A stretch of 40,000 nt of DNA, taken from NCBI RefSeq assembly GCF_964340395.1, contig NC_135549.1, positions 31,767,332-31,807,331 on the forward strand, written 5' to 3'. This DNA is from Glandiceps talaboti. Lineage: Eukaryota > Hemichordata > Enteropneusta > Spengelidae. The position numbers were made by a program, and so were the translations under genes. Below, one piece after another: positions 1 to 11,437 of this stretch. Each line of letters starts with the position of its first letter. The stretch's first letter is position 1. The notes under the pieces are model-generated. The model was given only the letters and a program-made list of their open reading frames with translations. It was not told the DNA's origin and ran no database searches.

Positions 1-1603
1 ATATTTGTCAACAGTTTTTCGGTTTTGACGTGATCGTTGAAATCCTCCTTTATTGTACTTGACTCTTGTTGAACAGTTTGTGGCATAATATATCTATGAG
101 TACTTGCATCAGGACTAGGTATTCTATTTGACGAAGTAGGGGACGGGAATCTGTCTATCAACTGGTAATTGGTCGGCGTTGTGGAAAGTGGTGACACTCC
201 TTTGGCGATCGTAGTAGTCCCATGCGTTGTCGATATTTTTCTGGTGTTAGTAGTTGGTTCTGATGATAATTTACTAGGGTTACTTGGTTCTGATGATAGT
301 TTCATTGCATTGGAAGAGGCGGGTGGCGTTGTTGATCCTTCCTTTTCTATTCTCGACATAGCTATCGTTCTTGTGATGGATTCTGGTATAAATTCATTCC
401 TTTCTGTCGTGAATTCTAGTATAGATTCCTCCATTGCTGTCGTTGACGTTGGTATTGCTTCCATTGATTCTGTCGGCTGTGGTATCAATTCCATTGATTC
501 TGTCGGCTCTGGTATCAATTCCGTTGATTCTGTCGGCTCTGGTATCAATTCTATAGAATCCATCTTGTATTCTCGCATCGATTCCTTCATCGCTGTCGTT
601 GACTCCAGTATCGCTGTCGTCTCTGGCATCCATTCTATTGATTCTGTTTTTGACGCTAGTGGTATAAATTCATTCGTAACGACAGTTAGTTTTTGTGTCA
701 CTTTCCTGGAATTGTTTTCTATTGGTGTTCTCTTTCCCTCATAGTTACTTGATGGTACATTTTCTTCAGTAATAGCGAGCAATGGATGAGTATGTGACGC
801 TTTAATTGCACTAATCTTGCCACCATCACTTGGATTGTCATCATTTGCTGAGTTTGTAGTAGATACGATGTTTTCCATCTTATGATTTGCATTCAAACCT
901 TTCCCTGTGGTTACTTGGTATACTCTGCTGTTATCATTCGACTTTGTCATCGGCGCCTGACTGACGACATTCAGATCAGCAATAAGTTCTAAAGTGCGTG
1001 CCGTACCGGTGGTTTGAACTTCCTCTGGTTCTGTTTTTTCAATTCTGGCTTGCCAATCAATTTCAGTTCGTTGTTTTACAGTTGATGATAATTTTTGTTT
1101 ATTCGTAACATCAACGCTACTGGTAAGACCATCCTCTACATTAGTTGAATATGATATATTACTCATAGTTTCATCTTGGGCAAGTCCTAACATTTTCGTT
1201 CCATAGGGAATGTTTGGAATTTCGGTATTCGATGTTGACTCAATCGAGTGTACTACAGGTGATACTTTCACCGTTTCCTCTCCGGTTGAAAGTATCATCA
1301 TGTCGGATTTCACTGTAGATGTAGTATTTGATTCTCTGTACGTTGATTCCAGTCGGTCGGCAGTTCTTTTAGTATCTCTATCCTCCAAATCAGCGATAGT
1401 TACACCTCTACTAGACAACCCTTCCATGTGTTCATCTTGTCTATCGATTGACGTGGTGTCAACTGTTGACAATATAGCCCCAATCTGAATTTTATCCCCT
1501 TCGCTTTGATCCGTTATTTTCTGATATTGTGTTTTCTCTCCCGATGCTAACGGTGCCATGGTAACCGGTATGATATCAGCCATCTTTGTGGGACAAACGC
1601 ATT
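1..1603 (-). CDS. Secreted Ser/Thr/Glu/Pro-rich protein, exon 2 (3' end beyond window)
   Basis: The minus strand is open without any stop from 1603 to the window edge, about 534 codons; I checked the frame triplet by triplet. The exon starts after a good acceptor (pyrimidine tract ending TATATAG). Its first two bases complete the phase-1 codon left by the exon ending at 2001, giving ...NTRQ-E-CVCPTK. The sequence is low complexity and rich in Thr, Ser, Glu, Pro and Ile, with a short repeat of the type ELIPEPTESM near 455-550, and has no hydrophobic segment in the visible part. This composition suits an extended, possibly O-glycosylated stalk behind a coiled coil. I do not recognise a family; a C-terminal domain may lie outside the window. 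Plus-strand open frames here are shadows. Confidence 0.72.
455..551 (-). repeat. 30-bp coding tandem repeat (about 3 copies)
   Basis: Three near-identical 30-bp units in the exon encode a ten-residue motif, ELIPEPTES plus M or T. Flanking diverged copies on both sides suggest that the stalk grew by internal duplication. The unit is a multiple of three, so the frame is preserved. Confidence 0.8.
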
Positions 1604-2000
1604 CTATATAGAGAGAAATTTGAAATAATGACTTGACGAAGATAGGATGTATTTAAGTATAATACATATACATGAGGGCAACGACTAAAAAAATCAACTT
1701 TATCCACGTATATCATAAATCAGTCTACATGTAACAGCTTATCACACATAAGTAAAAGAAAATACGCAAACCTTAATTAAAAACATTGGAGAATTTAAAT
1801 GTGTAAGGATATAGAGTGAACTGATAAACGTTAAGTTTTACATTATCAACTTGTAGCAATAACGTTTGACAGTATATAAGACACAATATACACTATCTTT
1901 CACGATATGCCACACATTCTTTCCTGTGACCTACAATATCCCTTAACCTTTAAACATGACCTTCAAATTGATTAAATGGGCAAAAATTCGTTAGTCTTAC

Positions 2001-2313
2001 CTTGCCTTGTATTACCCATGTTGTGTATAAACAATTCTCTTAATTCCATCATCGTGCTTTGTAGTTCGGACATTCTCTCAGCCTGTCGCGTGTTAGCCGT
2101 TGTTAGCGCAACTATTGCTTGTTGCATTTGCGCGTTCAACTGCGTCAGCCTCCCAAATTTCTGCTCATAACTTTCCATCAGATCCCTGCAACGGTTTCTC
2201 CCTTTTCTCTCCGATTTCCTCTTAGAGTTTTTGGTACCAGCGCTGTCAATCAGAGAACTTGAAAGTGTCAGAAGTAAGAAGAAACAGACGAGTATATGTT
2301 TAACGCCTTCCAT
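2001..2313 (-). CDS. Secreted coiled-coil protein, exon 1 (signal peptide)
   Basis: The ATG at 2313 (MEGVKHILV...) starts a signal peptide: a short basic n-region, a hydrophobic core rich in Leu/Phe and a likely cleavage site near SAG at about residue 26. A basic segment (KRKSERKGRNR) follows, then a predicted coiled coil (roughly residues 45-95, Gln/Met/Leu/Glu-rich). The frame continues upstream of the ATG only through a TTG, so 2313 is the natural start. The exon ends at 2001 with donor CAAG|GTAAGA in phase 1, which fits the acceptor at 1604. The intron is 397 bp. The product is likely an oligomeric extracellular protein; its function is unknown. Confidence 0.7.
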
Positions 2314-3326
2314 TCTGGATGAAATCAACTGAATTGGTAGCTGATAAATCAGAGCGTAAGTAGAGACAGAAGTCCAATCTACTCGTAACTGTAATAACCG
2401 TCACTAGCCACAGTCTGTGCACTAGCATACCGTAAAGCTTATATTTCACGCAACTCGTAAATGTCTACAGAACTCCGACGGAGATTTTAACCAATGACCC
2501 CCATTCTAAATTAGATCAATTAAAGACAAAATCGTAAAAACTTAAAATAATCAACACTTCGCCATATTTTACCTGAGTATAAGAACTAATATTTAGCTAG
2601 AATGTCGATTTTTAAAACGCGCATAAGATTAGGGGTAGTATGGTAATATGCTGTAATCACAGCAAGTTACGTAGCCCGATAGCGTATATTGGTAGCAATT
2701 ACTATCATACATAGTTTTTTGTGTTATCCTTAAGTGACCTTCCATCCCTAAAGACAAACACGTGTTTATTATCGTTTCCTGTACTTTATCCCCGTTTTAG
2801 TAGCTTAGACAGTGCACTTAATCCAGTGGTACAAATATAGACTTGTTTGTTTAACTTTCAGGAAGAACTCGCTTATACGGAGTGGAACGTATTAAATCAT
2901 GCAAACTATAAACTGAGATCAGGTCTGTTAGCAGTCTAACTAGTAACATTCTACAAACAAAGTCAAGCAATAACGCACACTTCCGAATTGTACATTATTT
3001 TGGTTAATACTTTGAGGGCATTGCACTTTTAAAATTTAGTCGAGTGGCCTTGGCATTGAAACAAACTATGGCGAGATTGCATATGAATATTTTTACGATT
3101 CGTGTGCATGCTTTGTTTATAGTACATCAATAATTCTATAATTGCTGACTTTAAAGTGGCCATGCGGATGACAAATGGGTATATATCCATCTAGGGATTT
3201 TAAAACAACTTTTACTTGAAGTACAATTTGAAAAAACACAGACCAAGTCCATGTTTGTAAACCCTATAAAATGTGTGAAAAGTTTGTTGTTGTATATACA
3301 GGAAATAAATTGTAACTAAAATGTGT
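2314..3326. other. 5' flank of the secreted-protein gene, no gene seen
   Basis: This AT-rich stretch has no convincing exon on either strand. A TATA-like AAATATAAG on the minus strand near 2440-2450 is a possible but unproven core promoter about 130 bp upstream of the ATG. Confidence 0.4.
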
Positions 3327-4673
3327 ATACACATGTACTAGCTATGTCACCTCCAGCCTACACATGTACTAGCTATGTCACCTCCAGCATACACATGTAC
3401 TAGCTATGTCACTTCCAGCCTACACATGTACTAGCTATGTCACCTCCAGCATACACATGTACTAGCTATGTCACCTCCAGCCTACACATGTACTAGCTAT
3501 GTCACCTCCAGCATACACATGTACTAGCCATGTCACCTCCAGCCTACACATGTACTAGCTATGTCACCTCCAGCCTACACATGTACTAGCTATGTCACCT
3601 CCAGCATACACATGTACTAGCTATGTCACCTCCAGCATACACATGTACTAGCTATGTCACCTCCAGCATACACATGTACTAGCTATGTCACCTCCAGCCT
3701 ACACATGTACTAGCTATGTCACCTCCAGCATACACCTGTACTCGCTATGTCACCTCCAGCATACACATGTACTATCTATGTCACCTCCAGCCTACACATG
3801 TACTATCTATGTCACCTCCAGCCTACACATGTACTAGCTATGTCACCTCCAGGCTACACATGTACTAGCTATGTCACTTCCAGCCTACACATGTACTAGC
3901 TATGTCACCTCCAGCATACACATGTACTAGCTATGTCACCTCCAGCCTGCACATGTACTAGCTATGTCACCTCCAGCCTACACATGTACTAGCTATGTCA
4001 CCTCCAGCATACACATGTACTAGCTATGTCACCTCCAGCCTACACATGTACTAGCTATGTCACCTCCAGCATACACATGTACTAGCTATGTCACCTCCAG
4101 CCTACACTAGCTATGTCACCTCCAGCATACACATGTACTAGCTATGTCACCTCCAGCCTACACATGTACTAGCTATGTCACCTCCAGCAGGCTACACATG
4201 TACTAGCTATGTCACCTCTAGCATACACATGTACTAGCTATGTCACCTCCAGCATACACATGTACTAGCTATGTCACCTCCAGCCTACACATGTACTAGC
4301 TATGTCACCTCCAGCATACACATGTACTAGCTATGTCACCTCCAGCAGGCTACACATGTACTAGCTATGTCACCTCCAGCATACACATGTACTAGCTATG
4401 TCACCTCCAGCAGGCTACACATGTACTAGCTATGTCACCTCCAGCCTACACATGTACTAGCTATGTCACCTCCAGCCTACACATGTACTAGCTATGTCAC
4501 CTCCAGCCTACACATGTACTAGCTATGTCACCTCCAGCCTACACATGTACTAGCTATGTCACCTCCAGCCTACACATGTACTAGCTATGTCACCTCCAGC
4601 ATACACATGTACTAGCTATGTCACCTCCAGCATACACATGTACTTGCTATGTCACCTCCAGTCTGCACATAAT
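3327..4673. repeat. 31-bp minisatellite, about 43 copies
   Basis: Tandem units of the form ACACATGTACTAGCTATGTC plus ACCTCCAGCMT repeat with a 31-bp period (for example 3331 and 3362). The main variation is CCT/CAT at the unit junction. Some copies carry a 3-bp insertion (CAG-G) or a partial deletion near 4108. The unit is not a multiple of three and frames close quickly, so it is not coding. Confidence 0.97.
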
Positions 4674-7600
4674 GTTGGTGTTGAAATATCACTAAAAATA
4701 GTTGATTTAGTTGCGAGTACAAGTGATCACTCGTGTTTCCCTAGTTCACGTCCTGTACGTACAATAACAAACTTAAGGTGGAGATGCACAAAAGGAAGAT
4801 TTGAATGGTGACATATTTTCAAGTTATTGTTTTCCAACAATGAATAAAGTTTACACCATCAACCTATATATTTTCTGAAAGTTTTTTCTCTTCTCTTAAA
4901 TGCTATCGTATTTTCTATTGTCTTTGACTGAAAGTAAGAGTTTGTTCAAGGTATGAATAGAGGTGTCTTGATTATCTCAAGGAGCCAATATAAATGCCCC
5001 GGAAGAGACCACCTGTCACCCGATTTTCCATTTCTTTGTTGTTTTAGAATGTCCACTTCACACATAACAAAAGTGTGTCTCACTTTTTTCCTGCCATTTT
5101 ACACATTAAGCAATTTATTGAGTTACAAACACGACTGATAGCAATTCAAAACGTCACAGTCAGTTGTTAAGATAGAAACTTATCTCAGTTTTCCTTTTCA
5201 TTATTCCGTTATCTTACCGGTCAATTAGTCACAGGTGACTCATGGGGTTCACTATTCAAATGGCATCGTTTTACTCTGCACCATATCATTGTCACAAACA
5301 CTTATCACTGTATCATTATACCTTGAACCTATAACTTGTAAAGCGAAAGTGAAATAATTTAGTAAACCTGGAAAATTCAAATTTTGTGCTTCTTAACTCA
5401 AAGGTCATGAAAATCAAATTGTTCATAATAATCAGCTGTTCTTGACGTGATATGACATACTCTTCCAAAAATCATTCATTTTGAACCCATTTGAATATTT
5501 TCCCTTCTTACCTTCAGTGAATATACTAGTAAGACATACTATTCCGAAGTGTTATGGATATAAGGCATACTATTCCGAAGTGTTATGGATATAAGGCATA
5601 CTTTTACAAATTGTTAGTTTTTCGACTCAAGGCTAGACACTGAGACAAAAGGTCAAACCGCATAGAATGGAAAACATAGGGTATCAATGTCTTTAAGTGT
5701 TTCCATAATTGAACATCTATATAGGCCCCAAGCTATAGCGTTATCACAGAAGCAATTCGTTTAACCTTTCTTAAACCTATTACACATAGTAAGATTAATA
5801 ACTACGTGCAGTTATGTATAATATCAACCCAACAAATTAACATTCTCGCTTTTGAGTGCAAAATTTACAGGCTCGAGTTACCAGAGACCTTGTGTACAAT
5901 TTTAAAGCCTTTGTACTTTCGTATAGTTTGATAGTTCAGCACTGGAGTGTTCTCTTGTTTAAAGTACTACTAATCACACTAAAAGCTAAAGATCACGTTC
6001 ATGTTGACAAGTTGCAGACATGTACTGTGAGGGTATCGGTTAGGTCCTATTAAAATACCCCGAAGTGTATGGTCTCTAAAATTACCACTTCCTTCGGGCG
6101 ATTATCCACATTGGTATTTAGCTGTTTAATTGGTTTCATAGTCAACTACTTCCATTCAGAAACAGAGTGGGCATTTCTCCAACCGTGATTGAGAAAGGCA
6201 GTTATTTCCCAGTTGAAGGAATAACAAGATTGACCAGAAGAAACATAAAGAAAGAGACACACACAGATCGTAGCATATATAAAGATGACGTCATAATATT
6301 GAAATGATGAATAGATGAATAAATGTGATATTATATCATTTGTGGAAGTTTAATGAATAAACTATACTATTAGTATTACAAACCTACAACTGAAGGCTGT
6401 ATATTATGTATTCATACCGAAAACAAACATTAAGCCGTCTGGAAGAAAACATATGCAAAGAAACATTCTTTTTATACATGTGACACTAGTATCGGATTTC
6501 TAATATTTCCTCTTCTCGTCTTTCTTTTGTATTCTATTTACAGCATTGTCACGTGACCTAAGTATTCATTTATCACACAAAATAAAATTATGGTGCAAGC
6601 ATATGTCTTTATCTCAACTCTGCCTTATATTAATCTAAATTGCAATCACTGTCTTAATTACTTATTGCAGAGTCAGGTAAGCATTTACAAACGGGAACTT
6701 GTTACAAACATGGAAAGTAAGTAAATGAATCGGATTAATAACACTTGGTATAGCATGTTGGAGACTTGTGTTACACACTATGGTTTGATAAGAATAGTTT
6801 TATGGCCGCTTTGTGTGTACATGAAATGCCAGGGGAACTAGAAATGTGTCAGTGAATGTTGTAAAGAGGCCATAAACTGTTCTTATCAAAACATGAAATG
6901 CAGTACAAGTCTAGATCTTTCGTCTCTTTCGTTCCAACATCATGTGACAAGTGTTATTATTAATCCAACCCAACCCAATTCATTTATTTCCTTTACCTGT
7001 CTGTAGCAAGTTCCACTTGTAAATATTTGCCAGTCACTGGTTGTATGGTTACACTCGTACTTGTGATATTGCACTTACCATTTCTCGACCGTGGTACCGG
7101 CTCAGTGTACCTCCCCAGATAATGTTATTTTACGACGCACCTAGATGTCATCGTATAACTGACATAGATGCGATTAGAACCATATTATATGGAAATTTTG
7201 CCATTTCTAGTTTTCGTGTACTGTTAAACGAGATATATTTGATTTTTCCTCTAATTTACACAATTTGTTATCGCAATGTAGTGAACTTTATATCCATTAG
7301 AAATTAGAAAGACCGTGATTTAGTTACAGCTACAGTAGTAAAACCAAATGGAAATTGGACATAATGAAACAATGTTTGTATGATTTTAGGTACAGAAAAA
7401 TAGCAGATTACAGTATTGTACTTGTAAACACCGCTACTGGGGATGCCCGGGTTTGGCGCCGGGTTATTTGTGATTGGCAAACATCTAACTTGTGTTAGTT
7501 CTTTATGATGGAAGCGATGCTATTATTAGTTAGTTCGATTAGCAGCCTAGCTCCAGTGTAAAATCCTACAGCATAGTGCAGCTGTTTGTATCTTTCTTGA

Positions 7601-9545
7601 CCAACTAATTATTCTACAAATTCATTTGACACTCGAGTAGTACATGGGCGATAGTTTGTCGATGGCTTGTCACAGCATAATCTGTCATTCACAGGGTACA
7701 GTTACCTCTATCGTACTTTTACATGTTCCCGCTAAAATTCACAGTGACAATCTATACACTTCTCGTTCTTTATCATATACAAACACAATTGCAGATGAGA
7801 CGGGAATGGAAATATAGCGCCAATATATAAGACATCTAGATGGTGAAATTCCATTGTCCGTTTGTGAGTTGACAAACCTATCCTACTACGAAGTACGTGC
7901 AAACGTCAGTCGGGGACAAAGTTTACATCACCCTAGTCCCCGAACTGCTGTTAGAAAATTTCGAGTATGTGAACCTCACACGTTTAAGAAAAATACAACA
8001 GTATATATCACAGACCCCACAGTGAGTTTGGTAAACTCGCATTCAAGTATATCGGATTATGCGAAATTGCAACATCTTGGAGGGTAGAGTTCTTGACGGT
8101 AGAGTTCTTGGAGGGTAGAGTTCTTGGAGTGTACAATTCTTCTTTGGTTTGCTACATATATTAGTGTAAATTTACATTCCAATTTCTGAATCAGACTTCT
8201 AATTGATAAGTACCTGCTGGTTGATTAGATAGGCATTCGATTTTCCAAACTATGTCCCTAAGACAACAAGAAATGTCATGTGTTTGAGCGGGTTACAGCA
8301 ATAGAACTAAGCATTAATACCACCGACACTTGTGTAATACCATCTTACAATCTGGTGCAGTATATAACATTAATAAAAACCAATCTTCTCCTCAGCCCCT
8401 CTGCCGTAAATTCTGCTAGTTCCCGAAAGAGGTCCGTAAAGAATGCTACAACTGGAAGTCTTGAATGCAAGTGTAACGTATCTATCACACAAGCTTGGGA
8501 CTAATATGCCAATCAGTGTAAAGTGTTTTTGTTTTCTAATACACATGCATTTATACAACAGCATGTGCATGCATAGCAGAATGGCCTTTTATCTGGACCA
8601 GGGTCTGTATTTTTCCCAGTATTTGACTGGTTTGTTACATTGGTGTACAATGCAAGAAGACAAAAGTGTTGCGTAGTCGATAAGGAATAATTACACAGTT
8701 CTTATTCACATGTTTCTTTTTTAAATGAATTTTATTACTATTTTATATACATATATTTTCATAGAGATCTAATAATGATATTATGAAAACTATATTTTGT
8801 CTCTACTATGCAATGGCACTTCATAAAAACATATATATATATATATATTATAGGATTTAAATACAAAATGTAATCACATTGATTAAAGTAATTCTGTTTT
8901 ATTATTGTCACTATATGGTTGCCATTATCCTAATAAGACGTGGATAGAATAACAATTGTACTCATAATCTGACAATCTCCGATAATCTCTGATGATAATC
9001 CCCAATAATCTCAATTGCTGATACAAATCATAAGTCTTATAGATTGTGCAAATGCATCTTCTCATGCCCCCTAGAGTTTATTATATCTCACAATGTACCA
9101 TTAATTACTGTCAAGATCCTTTGTCTTCCTCTTGATAGATTTATACATTCAATGTACGTTATCTGATAGCCACACTGACGAGAAGTAAGTTCGCAGAAGA
9201 TCAGTAGCAGTCACGCTGTATTCAAAGTGATTTGTAACCGATATACTTTGAACTCTTTGCTTTGCTACCAGTATTAACATAGACTGACAGACAAGAGTGT
9301 GATCAGTAAATATCAATGACGCTAAACAGTGTCTGCAGTGTAGGATATCAGCTTAGATATAATACGTTATTCTTAACCTTGTAGTGTTCTATCGCTAATT
9401 AGTACATATACATGTGGCTAAATTTAAAATTGCATTTCCAACAGACATGGACAAATATTTTATACAGCAAGTAAAAAAAATAAATACTAATAAAATAGAA
9501 CTCAAAGTTTCTGGGAAATGGTAAAAAAGGCTGAATATAGTTTTT
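4674..9545. other. Intergenic stretch with no recognised gene
   Basis: The region is AT-rich, with only short open frames on both strands and no coherent exon chain or known motif. Minor repeats inside it are two copies of a 31-bp unit at 5534-5597, a 17-bp unit (GGTAGAGTTCTTGGAGG) repeated about three times at 8080-8130, and a short (TA)n run near 8830-8848. The 3' ends of genes to either side would fall at its borders. Confidence 0.6.
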
Positions 9546-9551
9546 TTTATT
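9546..9551 (-). terminator. Poly(A) signal AATAAA of the RRM/pseudokinase gene
   Basis: AATAAA on the minus strand lies 115 bp downstream of the stop codon at 9666-9668. The position and spacing suit the 3' end of that gene. Confidence 0.55.
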
Positions 9552-9665
9552 TGCTCGTCGAGTCTATAGTCACTCAAGGTCCAGAAATGGCACTGCATTT
9601 GTATCTGGTGACGGCTGTTGGTCTGTTTTGTCAGACTGACGAGGCTTTACTTCATTTCAGCGAAG

Positions 9666-9709
9666 TTATATCTGACTTGTTTTTTGCCTGTTCAACTCAG
9701 AAACAGCAT
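9666..9709 (-). CDS. Exon 15: C-terminal tail and stop
   Basis: The acceptor is TATCTTTGCACAG; the first two bases AT complete Tyr with the T from exon 14. It encodes YAVSELNRQKTSQI and then TAA. The exon is short, so the evidence is phase, acceptor quality, and an AATAAA 115 bp downstream. A plus-strand open frame over this spot is treated as a shadow. Confidence 0.6.
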
Positions 9710-9777
9710 CTGTGCAAAGATACAATTATTGAATCTTACAGAATCATCTTTGATAGGAACCTTGCTCTTCAATTTTG

Positions 9778-9854
<77 letters not shown>

Positions 9855-11396
9855 GCGGCGGCAAGTTTCAGTTATGGAACACGTAAAGAGTATTAAACAT
9901 TTTGAAGCACTCAAAAAAAAATATTTTTAACAATAAAATGAAAGGTACAAACATGGAATTTGGTTTTCCATTACAAGTCGAATTAAATGCACTTATTTAA
10001 AAAAAAATCGATCACACTTACATCGAAGAGACTTTCTTTTTTGTCTATCAGTTGCTCGCAGTCCATCTGTAACGACTCTGTAAGTCAGTGGACAGTTGAC
10101 TGGCAGTTCTTCTAGGTTTCCATCAGTTAGGAAGGTATAGATTTCACGATCTGTTTTACCTGCAATAATGGAGAATAATATTCTACCGTAATGCATGTAA
10201 AGGATTTTTTAAAATGTACTTCATTCAGAATTTCAATACCGCTCAAAACCATGAGTAAGTAGAAAATAAAACAAACTCTGTCTGTGTTTTTCTTTGACAT
10301 TGTTCTATCTGTATTATCAAAGTTCACTTACCCTGAAAGGGTGGCAGTCTTGTAGCAATTTCAAATAAAACAACCCCAGCTCTGTTTTAAACAAAAAAAA
10401 ATGTAATGTTAAACTGATCGTCAGCGAAAACGAAAATAATCAATAAATGCAACCGAGGCTTTGGATTTAGACCATATCAGCCAAGTTTTTGTTGGTAAAA
10501 AACAAAGTCAAGTATAATTGTGTATGCTTTTATTATGACAATGTTTTAAACGTGTCTGTGCATACAGATATTATGATTTCATAAATATATACATTAATAT
10601 ATTGTCATTGATTGCCTGTAAACACGATATATACATGTGTATTGACCTAGTATACTGTAAACACGATAGATACATGTGTATTGACCTAGTATATCTAGTA
10701 ACAATAGATACATGTATATTGACCTAGTATATCTAGTAACAATAGATACATGTATATTGACCTTGTATATCTAGTAACAATAGATACATGTATATTGACC
10801 TTGTATATCTAGTAACAATAGATACATGTATATTGACCTAGTATATCTAGTAACAATAGATACATGTATATTGACCTAGTATATCTAGTAACAATAGAAG
10901 ATTAGACTGTAAAATACGTCGTGTCGCTCCGCCCTCACCGACCAGCTCTAGCTATAGATAGTGAACGGATTGACTGATACGGGAAGGCGCCCCATCACGA
11001 CGTACCTTATAGATTAGCAAAATATAGTACTATTTAGAAATAATGGTGTTGCAAAGAACCTTTCATTTGCTCACCCATAACTCTCAGTTTCCAAACTGTA
11101 TTTTTCATCTTTTCCCCCATTTATCTTCTCCCTGAGGTGTTCTGGTGGGATATATGCATCCTCAGCCTTGTAGAGGCTCTCCAGTGAATCTGTTAGAGTG
11201 TGTACGCCAGAAACGTCATACAGCTGAAATTAAGAGATTAATACAATTGTAACAAATATGTCAGCTAAATTGCAACATATAGATTATATTCTGTATCATG
11301 TAATTAACTTGATATTCTACTATGTGACATTGTTTGCATATGGAGTATTTAAACATTCATAGATAATTCGTATGCATTAACTTGTTGGCAATATAC

Positions 11397-11437
<41 letters not shown>

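Noticed and set aside
169-744. A plus-strand 191-codon frame rich in Ser, Val, Asp and Gly
   Set aside because: It is the antisense shadow of the minus-strand Ser/Thr-rich exon, which has a good acceptor and joins a signal-peptide exon.
3327-4673. Possible CRISPR-like array
   Set aside because: The units are contiguous tandem repeats with no unique spacers, in a eukaryotic setting.
9518-9778. A plus-strand 86-codon frame with protein-like composition
   Set aside because: It has no recognised domain, no partner exons on the plus strand, and overlaps the minus-strand last exon and 3' UTR.
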